In this document: piece by piece, positions 44,307 to 53,555 of the stretch
Numbering within the stretch: the stretch's first letter is position 1
Layout: each line of letters opens with the position of its first letter
Source of the DNA: Bacillus sp. AFS073361
GTDB lineage: Bacteria; Bacillota; Bacilli; Bacillales; Cytobacillaceae
Length of the DNA stretch: 64,000 nt
NCBI RefSeq assembly: GCF_002567005.1
Contig: NZ_NUZU01000004.1
Coordinates: forward strand, 62,001 to 126,000
Direction of reading: 5' to 3'
Position numbers and translations under genes: made by a program
The notes under the pieces: model-generated
Databases searched by the model: none
The model's input: the letters and a program-made list of their open reading frames with translations, nothing else
Told to the model about the DNA's origin: nothing

Positions 44307-45701
44307 TTATCTCCTCTTTACTTTACTAACTACATTAACTAATATCATCTTATTTGAAACTAAAAATGTAATTAATGCGATTATTATACTTAAGTAAGTT
44401 GCAAATATGTGTTTTGAATTAAATAAACATAAAACAATAACAAACATCGATAAGAGAATAAACAAGCTCTTAAAATCAATGGATATATTAAAATATTTTT
44501 TAGTTTGTTTAATTCTTAATAACCACATTATTAAAAAAGCTAACATGGTTGAAATTGAAGCACCTTGTAACCCAATGATTGGTAATAATAATAAATTTAA
44601 TACACCATTTATTACTGCTGCATAAACAGATGTCGTAAAGGCACCTCTTGTATCTTTAGCACTCTGGTATCCAGTACCATAAAAAGATGAAAATGCTGAA
44701 AAAATTGTCCCTAAATATAATAAAGGTACAAATTGCAAGGCGTGGTGGTACTTATTGTCTATTAATAGCATAAATGCAATCTCAGAAAATGATAGTAAAA
44801 CAATTGAAAAAGATATTAGAAATTTCAAGTAGCCATTAAACATCTTGCTATAGTATCTATCTCTATCTTTATTATTGAAATTCATTATTGCGCTTTCTTG
44901 CCATGCTAAATAGAATATAGTGTTCGCCAAAAACATTATAGTAGGTAATTTATTAGCAATTGCATATAGTCCATTTGCTTCCGTTCCTAAATAAAAACCA
45001 ATAAAATATCTATCGGATAAATTCATTACCCACCAGCTAATAACATTTGGAATTAACGGAATAGAATATTTTATTAATTCTATTTTTAGTTTTTTATTAT
45101 AGAAATTAATATTAATGTATTGAATAATATTAATTTTATATTGCATGTAAATGATACTAATTACCATGGCTAAAATCGTTGAGATAAACAACCCATTTAA
45201 CCCTAAGTGAAATATTTTTAAAAATAATAAGCTGAACACAAGTATTGCTATGCTATTTATTATTCCTACAAATGCATAAGTCTGGCTATTCTTCAAGCCC
45301 CTAACAATTTGGAGAAATATTTCATAAATTGACATAATACATACTTGAAAAATTACTATCCATTCATACTTAAAATCAATGAATAAGAAAATTAATAAAT
45401 ATCCCAAAGTAAATAGTAATATGTTCCTTATAACTACAAACATTGCTGTACTTATAACAATTTGTATCTTTACATGATCATTTTCTTCTAAGATATGTCT
45501 ATATATACCATCATTTAACTGGAATATAATAATGGGCATTAAAAATAGGACCGTTGTTGTAATTATGTCCCAAATTCCAAAATCTGAAACAGTCAAGTAA
45601 GTTGTATAAAGTGGTAGTAATACAAATCCCACCATTTTAGATGAAATATTACCTAATGCATATATTATAGTATTTTTAAGAAGTGTACTTTCCCTATTCA
45701 T
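44307..45701 (-). CDS. Wzx-type polysaccharide flippase
   Basis: 464 residues with about 12-14 membrane helices and the N-terminal LLKNTIIYALGNISSKMVGF of the MATE/Wzx polysaccharide transport family. Flips the lipid-linked repeat unit to the outside. Part of the very AT-rich central block of the operon. 3 bp after the pyruvyltransferase gene stop. Confidence 0.9.
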   Translation of the reverse strand: MNRESTLLKNTIIYALGNISSKMVGFVLLPLYTTYLTVSDFGIWDIITTTVLFLMPIIIFQLNDGIYRHILEENDHVKIQIVISTAMFVVIRNILLFTLGYLLIFLFIDFKYEWIVIFQVCIMSIYEIFLQIVRGLKNSQTYAFVGIINSIAILVFSLLFLKIFHLGLNGLFISTILAMVISIIYMQYKINIIQYININFYNKKLKIELIKYSIPLIPNVISWWVMNLSDRYFIGFYLGTEANGLYAIANKLPTIMFLANTIFYLAWQESAIMNFNNKDRDRYYSKMFNGYLKFLISFSIVLLSFSEIAFMLLIDNKYHHALQFVPLLYLGTIFSAFSSFYGTGYQSAKDTRGAFTTSVYAAVINGVLNLLLLPIIGLQGASISTMLAFLIMWLLRIKQTKKYFNISIDFKSLFILLSMFVIVLCLFNSKHIFATYLSIIIALITFLVSNKMILVNVVSKVKRR

Positions 45702-45704
45702 AGA

Positions 45705-46907
45705 TTACCTTTTGATTGAAAACATTTTCTGAAAATTCTCGTTTGATAATCTAATTAAATCGTCTCGTTTTTTTAATAATTTTTTTCTATCAATTCTTAA
45801 AATCTTTTGAGCAGATTTGTTTATCTCATCTATATTTATACATCCATCAATTTCTTCTATATCCCAACATTTTAGAAAATAATCCAGTTTTTCTATATCT
45901 TTATTCAAACCTATGTGTGGAACACCAAACGAAATTGCCGTAATATTCCCATGAAGACTAGTTCCAATAAATAGATTTGATTTTGCAATCAAATACATTA
46001 CATCATATATATTTAAATTCTCTGGTAAATAAGCATCTAAATTAAGCTTTGATTTAATTATCCTTAATGCATCTAAATCATTATGATTATTTGCTTTACC
46101 AATAGGTAATAGGACTAATTTTAATTTTGTTTCTTTAATTAATTGTTCAATTTCACTAACTACACGCTCTTCGTTACCTTTTAATGAATACATGTTCAAC
46201 TGTAAACATATGAATCCAGAACTTTCACTAATATAATTTTTTACTTCTTGAGTGGTATTTTCTAATAAAAATTCATCACTAAACAATTCCGACATTATGA
46301 TAGCAGAATCGGGATACACCAAAGGTTTAATCCCAATATTATTTAGATTTTCCTTAGATTTTAGATCTCTCACAGAAATGTAATCACTTTTTTCAAGTAA
46401 ACCTTTCATGACTTCTAAATCATTGTGAGGTAATTTATAAATACTAGATGCTCCTACCGCATTGTAAAATACGTAATTTTTTATATTACTATCATCATTT
46501 TTTATGATCCATGGAAATTTACTAGATAAATCATAATAATTAATTAAAAACTTATCATAAATACTAGTGCCAAAAACTCGTATTGTCTGATTCATTAATT
46601 TATTTATAATTTTATTCTCAATTAAATCAGAAAAAGCGTGGAAAATTCTCACAGGTAATACATCTCCACCTGCAATAATAATAATATTATTTCCATCCTT
46701 TACATCGTTCTTTAAATGTTTTATATTTTTCGTCTTTACACCCTTTATATTTGTTAAATCAGTATCCTTTAGGGCATAAAATTCAATAGGAGAATCTTTC
46801 AACTCATCCTTTAAGTTATCTTTAATATATTTTTCGATAACAATTGGAAATAAGATATCTCCGTAATTGTATCTGTCAAATGCACCAACTATACATATTT
46901 TACTCAT
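45705..46907 (-). CDS. Polysaccharide pyruvyl transferase family protein
   Basis: 400 residues from ATG 46907 (GAGGTGA upstream; GTG 46916 is within the box). The FDRYNYGDILFPIVIE start, IIIAGGDVLPVR, SVRDLKSKENL and the LFIGTSLHGNITAISFGVPHIGL segment are standard for this family. Adds ketal-linked pyruvate to a sugar, making the EPS acidic. Sits between Wzy and Wzx genes, 13 bp after wzy. Confidence 0.88.
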   Translation of the reverse strand: MSKICIVGAFDRYNYGDILFPIVIEKYIKDNLKDELKDSPIEFYALKDTDLTNIKGVKTKNIKHLKNDVKDGNNIIIIAGGDVLPVRIFHAFSDLIENKIINKLMNQTIRVFGTSIYDKFLINYYDLSSKFPWIIKNDDSNIKNYVFYNAVGASSIYKLPHNDLEVMKGLLEKSDYISVRDLKSKENLNNIGIKPLVYPDSAIIMSELFSDEFLLENTTQEVKNYISESSGFICLQLNMYSLKGNEERVVSEIEQLIKETKLKLVLLPIGKANNHNDLDALRIIKSKLNLDAYLPENLNIYDVMYLIAKSNLFIGTSLHGNITAISFGVPHIGLNKDIEKLDYFLKCWDIEEIDGCINIDEINKSAQKILRIDRKKLLKKRDDLIRLSNENFQKMFSIKR

Positions 46908-46920
46908 TATTTTCACCTCA

Positions 46921-48204
46921 TTATTTTTTAATACTTATTCTAGTTCTATTTTTCGTTACAAGAAATTTTATAAGTATTGTTACAACAAAAAATAAAATCA
47001 TCGTTGTATTATAATACCAGTTAACAAAGAATGAAAATAATAAACAATATAACATCATAGAGTAAATAACTATATTTAAATTATTTGATTCTCTTTTTTC
47101 ATATAACAAACTAATTATCACTCCTATTAAAAATGGAGCTATAAGTGTTCCAAGTACACCAAAATCTAAATATAAAGAATACAGATAGGTTGGCGCAGTA
47201 AACGTTGGTGTAACTAGGTACTCCTCGCCACTCGAAATATTAATTTCAATTCTTGTAAATAGCTCTAGTCCTTTTAATAGCCTTTTACCATTATCAAACT
47301 GGACATTGTAATTAACTAAATTATTAACATTATCAAATCCCATAGTGAAATACATATATGGTTGAGCTATTAAAGAAAATTGAGCATCCTTAAAATTAGA
47401 AGCTTCAAACATAAACTCACTATCTTGTTGTCTTAAAACACTAGCTGCTGAAAATAAAATTATTGCACAAATACTTATCACAAATATTGTTTTTAATTTA
47501 AATGGTTTTATACAATAGTGATACACAATCAACATTGTTACTACTTCAAATATAATAAGTTGTCTTGATACAATCAGTATAGGTATAATTATAGATATAA
47601 TATTAAAATACCAAATATTCCTTTTTCCCTTATTAGATTTATAAAGAATAGTTAAAGGGGGAACTATTGCTACTAATACCACAATGAAATGAAAGAATTT
47701 GTAGCTAAACATTTTATAAGCACTAGGATCTTCACTAAATAATGGAATGAATTTCAATGCATTAATTTCAATCAATAAACTTAATATGCACAATGCAACC
47801 AATGTGACAATAACCCAAAATAGGCGCTCCGTGTTTATTCCTTGGTCATTCTTTTTCTTACTTTTTAATAAAAATATTTTTATATACATATATCCTAATA
47901 AAAATGACATGAATGAGCCTAGTATCACAACCCAAGCTTTAATTGACCAATAGTGCTGAAAGTAGCTTAATTTTAGTTGAGATATCCCTACTAATAAGAG
48001 CCAACTAATAAAGAATAAACCTACTGGGTTTAAAAAGTCTTTTCGTGAAAAAAAATAATAGGAACTTATAGATATAAATATTAAGTTAATTGATATCAGA
48101 TGATAAAAACTAATGCTACTTCCGCCAAATAAATTTATTGTGTATGTCAGAACATTAACTATAATAGCAATTATTAAAAATACAGCATTATTACTTTTCT
48201 TCAT
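46921..48204 (-). CDS. Wzy-like polysaccharide polymerase
   Basis: 427 residues with about 11-12 membrane helices and a large outer loop around residues 260-330 containing RQQDSEFMFE and FTRIEINISSGEEYLV. This topology and the position next to Wzx and GT genes identify an oligosaccharide repeat-unit polymerase. Little sequence conservation is expected in this family. Confidence 0.8.
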   Translation of the reverse strand: MKKSNNAVFLIIAIIVNVLTYTINLFGGSSISFYHLISINLIFISISSYYFFSRKDFLNPVGLFFISWLLLVGISQLKLSYFQHYWSIKAWVVILGSFMSFLLGYMYIKIFLLKSKKKNDQGINTERLFWVIVTLVALCILSLLIEINALKFIPLFSEDPSAYKMFSYKFFHFIVVLVAIVPPLTILYKSNKGKRNIWYFNIISIIIPILIVSRQLIIFEVVTMLIVYHYCIKPFKLKTIFVISICAIILFSAASVLRQQDSEFMFEASNFKDAQFSLIAQPYMYFTMGFDNVNNLVNYNVQFDNGKRLLKGLELFTRIEINISSGEEYLVTPTFTAPTYLYSLYLDFGVLGTLIAPFLIGVIISLLYEKRESNNLNIVIYSMMLYCLLFSFFVNWYYNTTMILFFVVTILIKFLVTKNRTRISIKK

Positions 48205-48223
48205 ATCAATTTCCTTATAATTT

Positions 48224-49090
48224 TTAGTTAAATCTTCTTAAAAAACTTTTTTTGCCTTTATTATATGCAAAAAGTCTACTTGGCACATCTAGAAGCAAAA
48301 ATATCATTAATTCTTTAACATTAAAATCCCTTAATAATTTCCAGCTAACATCTCTTACTAATTTTAATCCTTCACCATTAGAGCTATACTTTTCTAATCT
48401 GCTGCTAATAGTTGTTTCAAAAGCACCAATAGATTCATACCTTTTTATATTTTCCTTCAAACTAAAGTCATGACTGTGATATACTATGCTGTTAGCGTTA
48501 TATAGAATCGAATTTCCACTATCTATAACATTTAATGCATAATATACATCTTCATTTGTAATGACTTCAAAATTATAACCACCAAGTCCGAAAAAATCTT
48601 CTCTTTTCGTTGCAGAAGCCGCATCTGAATAAAATATATTCTTTCTTCCCCACTTTTCAATGGTGTAACTATTGCATAACCGGTTGTAAGGCGGATAATT
48701 ATATTCTCTAATATAGGACTCTGTTTTGGAGGCCCCAGGATAGGCAATTTGTCTAGAATATGTTGCAACAATATTAGAATTTTCTATCAATGGCTTTATT
48801 AATTCATTTAACCACATATTATTAAAGGGAAGAATATCTTGAGTAATAAACACAAGGTATTCTCCATTAGACTTTTGTGCTGCTTCGTGTCTCGTAAGAC
48901 CATGGTTAAACTCTTCAACACTATAGGCTAAATCGCATAATTCTTTTGCTAATATAAAACTTCTATCATTTGATTTACTTACTGCGGCAATAATTTCTAT
49001 TTCTTGACCTACGATTTGACTTCTTATAGCCTCGACTAATTTAAATAAATATTCTTCCCCATTATAAATAGGTATGATAACTGAAATCAT
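48224..49090 (-). CDS. Glycosyltransferase family 2
   Basis: 288 residues. GT-A start SVIIPIYNGEEYLFKLVEAI, a VFITQDILPFN segment in place of the usual DDD, and RKNIFYSDAASATKREDF with the acceptor-side loop. The later VITNEDVYYALNVI keeps the ED pair. ATG 49090. Adds a sugar to the EPS repeat unit; specificity unknown. AT-rich block. Confidence 0.88.
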   Translation of the reverse strand: MISVIIPIYNGEEYLFKLVEAIRSQIVGQEIEIIAAVSKSNDRSFILAKELCDLAYSVEEFNHGLTRHEAAQKSNGEYLVFITQDILPFNNMWLNELIKPLIENSNIVATYSRQIAYPGASKTESYIREYNYPPYNRLCNSYTIEKWGRKNIFYSDAASATKREDFFGLGGYNFEVITNEDVYYALNVIDSGNSILYNANSIVYHSHDFSLKENIKRYESIGAFETTISSRLEKYSSNGEGLKLVRDVSWKLLRDFNVKELMIFLLLDVPSRLFAYNKGKKSFLRRFN

Positions 49091-49154
49091 GTCAAATTCT
49101 CCTTATTGTACTACAAAGATCTTCCTCTAACCCTAGCATTTAGTTACTTACAAA

Positions 49155-49850
49155 TTAATATGCACCCTTCCTTAAAAGAACATTTACAATTGTCATGATT
49201 AAAATCTTGATATCAAAGAAAAGTGACTTATTATATACATAAAATAATTCTAAATCTACTCGTTCTGGATACCCAACATCACTTCTACCACTTATCTGCC
49301 AAAAACCTGTCGCACCAGGTTTTACTGATAAGAATTCTCCTGTTTTTTCTCCGTACTCCCGTAATTCCTCTTGAACAACAGGTCTTGGACCAACTAAGCT
49401 CATCTCTCCTTTTAGGATATTAATGAACTGAGGAATTTCATCTAAGCTGGTTTTTCTAAGAAATCCACCTATCTTAGTAATACGAGGATCTTCATGTGGT
49501 TCTAATTTATAGTTATTATTTAAATATTTTTTATACAGCTCTCTATTAGCTTTTAACTTATTTTCAGCATCTATAACCATTGAACGAAACTTATAGATGT
49601 AGAATACTCGACCATTATGTCCAACTCTTTTTTGCTTAAAAATTGCAGGTCCTGTTGGGTCTTCTAACTTAATAAGTACTATGATTAACAAAAAAGTAGG
49701 AAAGAGTATAACAAGTGCACATAATGCACCAATAATATCTATCAAACGTTTAGTAAATAAATAAATGAACTCGCTTTTGGTATCTTTACTTTTTAATACT
49801 GCATATTTTTGATTCGTTTTACTATTTTTTTCTATTCTTACGGATTCCAA
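49155..49850 (-). CDS. Undecaprenyl-phosphate sugar-1-phosphate transferase (priming enzyme)
   Basis: 231 residues, start TTG 49850 with GGGAG upstream. One N-terminal membrane helix (about 37-58) after a FTKRLIDIIGA stretch, then the bacterial sugar transferase domain: AIFKQKRVGHNGRVF, KFRSM, TSLDEIPQFINILKGEMSLV, GPRPV, KPGATGFWQISGR, DLELFYV. It starts each repeat unit on the lipid carrier. 22 bp after galU. Confidence 0.94.
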   Translation of the reverse strand: MESVRIEKNSKTNQKYAVLKSKDTKSEFIYLFTKRLIDIIGALCALVILFPTFLLIIVLIKLEDPTGPAIFKQKRVGHNGRVFYIYKFRSMVIDAENKLKANRELYKKYLNNNYKLEPHEDPRITKIGGFLRKTSLDEIPQFINILKGEMSLVGPRPVVQEELREYGEKTGEFLSVKPGATGFWQISGRSDVGYPERVDLELFYVYNKSLFFDIKILIMTIVNVLLRKGAY

Positions 49851-49872
49851 TTGTCTCCCACCCTGTATCTAT

Positions 49873-50757
49873 TTATATTGTTATTTTTTCGTTATTTACG
49901 ATTTGTTCCATATATTTAAGTAACTCAGGCTTTAGATCCTTGCGCTGTAAAGCGAATTCGATTGTTGTTTGTATGAAGCCAAGCTTTTCACCGACGTCAT
50001 AACGCTTTCCTTCAAAGTCATATGCAAACACTCTTTGAATCTCATTTAGTCGTTGAATTGCATCGGTTAACTGGATTTCTCCACCTGCCCCTTTTTCATG
50101 ACGATCAAGGAACATAAAGACTTCCGGGGTTAAGATATAACGACCCATTATTGCTAAATTAGAAGGCGCTGTTCCTTGTTTTGGTTTTTCAACGAAGTTA
50201 CTCACTTGGTAACGACGCCCTTCTTTCGAAGAAGGATCGATAATCCCATAACGGTGTGTTTCATTTTCAGCTACTTGCTGAACACCAATCACAGAAGAGA
50301 AAGTTTCTTCATATTGATTAATCAATTGACGTAAGCACGGTGTTTCGCTCTGAACGATGTCATCACCTAAAAGAACGGCAAAAGGCTCATTGCCAATAAA
50401 GTTTCGAGCAGACCAGACCGCGTGTCCAAGTCCTTTTGGTTCTTTCTGACGGATGTAATGGATATCTGCTAGATTTGTAGCGTAATGAACTCTTTCTAGT
50501 AGATCGTATTTTTCTTTCTCTATTAAATTCTGTTCAAGCTCGATCGCATTGTCAAAATGGTCTTCGATTGCACGTTTCCCCTTACCTGTTACAATGATTA
50601 TATCCTCAATCCCGGCTGCCACAGCTTCTTCCACAATGTATTGAATAGTAGGCTTATCAACAATTGGTAACATTTCTTTCGGCATTGCTTTTGTTGCTGG
50701 TAAAAATCTTGTCCCCAGCCCTGCAGCAGGAATAATTGCTTTTCTTACTCGTTTCAC
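49873..50757 (-). CDS. galU: UTP-glucose-1-phosphate uridylyltransferase
   Basis: 294 residues, start GTG 50757 with AAAGGGG 9 bases upstream. [54 protein letters not shown] and [12 protein letters not shown] are typical of GalU/GtaB. Supplies UDP-glucose for EPS and teichoic-acid work. First gene after the EAR-like RNA and the internal terminator. Confidence 0.95.
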   Translation of the reverse strand: MKRVRKAIIPAAGLGTRFLPATKAMPKEMLPIVDKPTIQYIVEEAVAAGIEDIIIVTGKGKRAIEDHFDNAIELEQNLIEKEKYDLLERVHYATNLADIHYIRQKEPKGLGHAVWSARNFIGNEPFAVLLGDDIVQSETPCLRQLINQYEETFSSVIGVQQVAENETHRYGIIDPSSKEGRRYQVSNFVEKPKQGTAPSNLAIMGRYILTPEVFMFLDRHEKGAGGEIQLTDAIQRLNEIQRVFAYDFEGKRYDVGEKLGFIQTTIEFALQRKDLKPELLKYMEQIVNNEKITI

Positions 50758-50825
50758 TATCCAATTCCCCTTTAAAGTTTTTTCGTTTATCTAATGAACA
50801 CTTTCCTTCGCTAAAGCAAAGGGGC

Positions 50826-50890
50826 AAAAAATAAATACCTAACGGAATTGCAAGTGCTTTCACACCTATTCTTTCATTAGGTATTTATTA
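50826..50890 (-). terminator. Intrinsic terminator inside the EPS operon, after the EAR-like RNA
   Basis: Minus-strand AATAAATACCTAA / TTAGGTATTTATT stem with an inner loop that itself can pair, followed by TTTTTTG. It stands between the RNA element and galU, so transcription of the twelve downstream genes needs read-through. Confidence 0.85.
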
Positions 50891-50902
50891 TTTTATTGAA
50901 AA

Positions 50903-51068
50903 TCGGGCATCTAACCCGGCCTCACATCATGCTCTTGACGACATGCGTCTAAGGACCCCACTGGAGAAAGTACCCACAGCACAATCGAGTGTCCCCATCG
51001 ATAACGGTTAGGGAGCCTCACCGTTTAGGAGTATAGACCTGAAATAGATGTAGATGAAACCCGGCCAA
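50903..51068 (-). ncRNA. EAR (eps-associated RNA)-like antitermination element
   Basis: A GC-richer, highly structured stretch in the AT-rich operon. On the minus strand it has an ACGGTGAGGCTCCCTAACCG hairpin, ATCGAT and TCGA segments around GGGGACAC, a GACGCATGTCGTC hairpin and GGCCGGGTTAGATGCCCG. No ORF fits. Bacillales EPS and capsule operons carry the EAR RNA early in the operon, where it lets RNA polymerase pass later terminators. Position here (after the kinase/phosphatase genes, just before an intrinsic terminator) fits that role exactly. The identity rests on context, structure and recollection of the motif, not on a covariance search. Confidence 0.7.
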
Positions 51069-51086
51069 TCCTATTGATTTGGTCGG

Positions 51087-51848
51087 CTAAAAAATTAAAA
51101 ACTTCTTTTTCTTTTTTATTGGAACCGGAATTTCTTTCATGACATTTTTCCGCGCTATTAATAATTCCGCATTTTCCTGAAATAAATAGACATAATCATT
51201 CCCAAACTTAGATTCGATTAAGTTGAAAGCTTCTTCCATCTTGAATGAACGATTAATAATGTTATGGGCATCTGATGCAATGAAATGTGTTAAATTCGCT
51301 TCAACTAATTGAATGGAGAAGTTTTTGATTTTTTTACCAAAGTATCCACCAAGACTTGAAGCCGTTACTTGTGTCAATGCGCCTTTTTCCACAAGGCTAT
51401 AGAGAACCTCAGGCCTTTCGATCAACTCTGAATTTCTCTCAGGATGAACAATGATTGGTGTCATTCCTTTGACTTGTAGATCGAAAAGGAGCTTTTCGGT
51501 ATACCTTGGAACATGGTTGGATGGGAATTCGATAAATATATATTGACTATCATTTAAAGTTTGAATTTCATCCTTTTCAATATCTTCTAGGATTTCACCA
51601 TATATCCTTGGCTCTTGTCCCGGAAGAATTGATACGTCGATTCTAGCATCTTGTAGTGCTTGATTTAACTCTCTAACTTTAGCAATGATCAATTCTTTTC
51701 GATTATCATATTGGTTATTCAAGTGAGGGGTGGCAATGATTTTATGAATCCCCTCTTTTGCCGCTGCTCTTGCCATTGATAGGCTATCTTCAACACTTTT
51801 TGCCCCATCATCAATTCCAGGTAGTATGTGACAATGAATATCTATCAT
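51087..51848 (-). CDS. PHP-type protein-tyrosine phosphatase (CpsB/YwqE family)
   Basis: 253 residues. Metal-binding motifs: IDIHCHILPGIDDGA, IIATPHLNNQY, LPGQEPRIY, FIEFPSN, IIVHPERNSE and FIASDAHN. Dephosphorylates the tyrosine kinase of the operon and so controls polymer export. ATG 51848, 43 bp after the kinase gene. C-terminus ends in a lysine-rich IKKKKKFLIF. Confidence 0.94.
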   Translation of the reverse strand: MIDIHCHILPGIDDGAKSVEDSLSMARAAAKEGIHKIIATPHLNNQYDNRKELIIAKVRELNQALQDARIDVSILPGQEPRIYGEILEDIEKDEIQTLNDSQYIFIEFPSNHVPRYTEKLLFDLQVKGMTPIIVHPERNSELIERPEVLYSLVEKGALTQVTASSLGGYFGKKIKNFSIQLVEANLTHFIASDAHNIINRSFKMEEAFNLIESKFGNDYVYLFQENAELLIARKNVMKEIPVPIKKKKKFLIF

Positions 51849-51891
51849 TTAGCACACCCCTCTTTCTTAAATTGTCAATTCTATATTAAAT

Positions 51892-52593
51892 TTATTTGGC
51901 GCCATAGTAATAATAATAATTATTGTTTTGTAACTTCTTATTATTTAATACTACACCAAGCAGCTTACTTTGTGCCGCATCAAGAAGCTCTTTTGCCTTA
52001 ACCACCATTTCCTTTTCAGTCTTACCACTAGATACAACTAAAATGGTGCCTTCACATTTATTAGCTAAAATCTGTGCGTCTGTTACTGCTAATACTGGTG
52101 GCGTGTCAAACAATATGATGTCAAATAGGGCCTCTGCATCATGGAAGAATTGTTCCATGGCACGCGAGCTCAATAATTCAGCGGGATTTGGCGGGATCGG
52201 ACCACTAGTTAAAATATATAGATTTTCTTCTTCTGTACCTAAAACAGCCTTAACTAAGTCTACTTGCTTCGTTAATACACTTGTTAATCCAGACGTATTA
52301 GATTGATTAAAGGTATAATGTACGGTTGGTTTTCTTAAGTCCGCATCAATCAATAATACTTTCTTCCCTTGCTGTGCAAACACTACGGCTAAATTTGCCA
52401 CTGTTGTTGATTTTCCTTCGCCAGGACCTGTAGACGTAACCATTAACGATTTTACATCATGATCGACAGAAGAGTATTGAATATTTGTCCTAATTGTACG
52501 ATATTGTTCCGAAATTGGTGACTTGGAATCAATCATGGCAACTAGATTTCTTTTATTAGTGATCGTTTTGTTATTATTCTTTTTAAGAGCCAA
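51892..52593 (-). CDS. Bacterial tyrosine kinase (CpsD/YwqD family)
   Basis: 233 residues from TTG 52593 (AAGAGG 8 bases upstream, giving a MALKK start as in relatives; GTG 52602 abuts the box). Walker A TSTGPGEGKSTTVANLA, Walker A-prime VLLIDADLRKPT, Walker B IILFDTPPVLAVTD, and a C-terminal tyrosine cluster of five Tyr that is autophosphorylated. Works with the Wzz-like adaptor to set chain length and export. Overlaps the preceding gene. Confidence 0.95.
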   Translation of the reverse strand: MALKKNNNKTITNKRNLVAMIDSKSPISEQYRTIRTNIQYSSVDHDVKSLMVTSTGPGEGKSTTVANLAVVFAQQGKKVLLIDADLRKPTVHYTFNQSNTSGLTSVLTKQVDLVKAVLGTEEENLYILTSGPIPPNPAELLSSRAMEQFFHDAEALFDIILFDTPPVLAVTDAQILANKCEGTILVVSSGKTEKEMVVKAKELLDAAQSKLLGVVLNNKKLQNNNYYYYYGAK

Positions 52594-53332
52594 TTCTCTC
52601 ACCTCTTAATTTAGCATTTTGCTTCGCAAATTTTTTCTGTTTAACCTTCATTTGTGAATGATCCATCGTTGCAATCACACCAAGCACAGGTAAACCAAGC
52701 AATTTTTCTATTTCTTGTTCATCTTTTACGGTATTATCCAAGTACTCAAGTAGGAATGCTAATCCTACACCCGCCATCAAACCAACTACTAAAGCAATTG
52801 CTATATTTAATAACGGTCTTGGCTTAATTGGTGACGAATCATCAACTACAGTAGCTTTTGCTAGAATACTAACATTATCCACATTCATAATTTTGACAAT
52901 TTCCTCTTGGAATACCGCAGCGGTTTTATTTGCAATTTTCGCAGCATTAGAGGCACTCATGTCTTGTACAGATAGGTTAACCACTTGCGAATCTTTTTCA
53001 TTTTGAACCGTAATCTTTTCATTAAGTTCTTTAACTGTCATGTCTAGATTAAGGTCTTTAATAACTTTTTCAAGGATTGCTGGACTTTTTATAATCACAT
53101 TGTAGGTATTGATTAATTGAAGATTGGTTTGTACTTCATTATATTGATAGGTGGATTGATCGTTTTTTGATTGATTGACGAGCAATTGCGTGGATGCCTG
53201 ATAAATTGGTGTTAAAAAAAAGTAACTAACCACACCACTTATCAATACGGCGATGAATGTTATGCTCAATATTAAACTAAGTCGCTTGCGCAATGTTTGC
53301 AACAACTCTTTTAAACTTATTGTTTCTTCCAT
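52583..53332 (-). CDS. Wzz/YveK-type chain-length regulator and tyrosine-kinase adaptor
   Basis: 249 residues. Two membrane helices (about 18-39 and 175-197) flank an extracellular coiled Wzz domain; PLLNIAIALVVGLMAGVGLA is the second. The C-terminal cytoplasmic tail activates the separately encoded kinase. Start MEETISLKELLQTLRKRL, ATG 53332 with GGGAGG upstream. First gene of the EPS operon. Confidence 0.94.
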   Translation of the reverse strand: MEETISLKELLQTLRKRLSLILSITFIAVLISGVVSYFFLTPIYQASTQLLVNQSKNDQSTYQYNEVQTNLQLINTYNVIIKSPAILEKVIKDLNLDMTVKELNEKITVQNEKDSQVVNLSVQDMSASNAAKIANKTAAVFQEEIVKIMNVDNVSILAKATVVDDSSPIKPRPLLNIAIALVVGLMAGVGLAFLLEYLDNTVKDEQEIEKLLGLPVLGVIATMDHSQMKVKQKKFAKQNAKLRGERIGS

Positions 53333-53367
53333 GATGCCCTCCCACTAATTATCCAAAATAGACACAA

Positions 53368-53400
53368 AATGTATTATAACATATATTTCATTTTGTTTAC
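53368..53400 (-). promoter_or_regulatory. Minus-10 box of the EPS operon promoter
   Basis: Perfect TATAAT on the minus strand at 53378-53373, extended by TATATGT, about 40 bases before the first ATG. The minus-35 region is weak, consistent with regulated expression. Confidence 0.6.
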
Positions 53401-53510
53401 GAGTTACGACAAATTTCTTACATTTTTTCCTTGACCCGTTATTCATTTTACACCCTTTTGTAAATTTTTGTAGGTATTTTTTAAAATTGGAATTAATTTT
53501 CAAAATGCTA

Positions 53511-53525
53511 TCTGATATAATGAGA
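53511..53525 (+). promoter_or_regulatory. Minus-10 box of the SGNH-like gene
   Basis: TGATATAATGAG holds a perfect TATAAT at 53516-53521, 35 bases before the chosen ATG; minus-35 weak. Divergent from the EPS promoter. Confidence 0.55.
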
Positions 53526-53555
53526 ATGCAAAACTATTTGGGGGTTATATTAATA

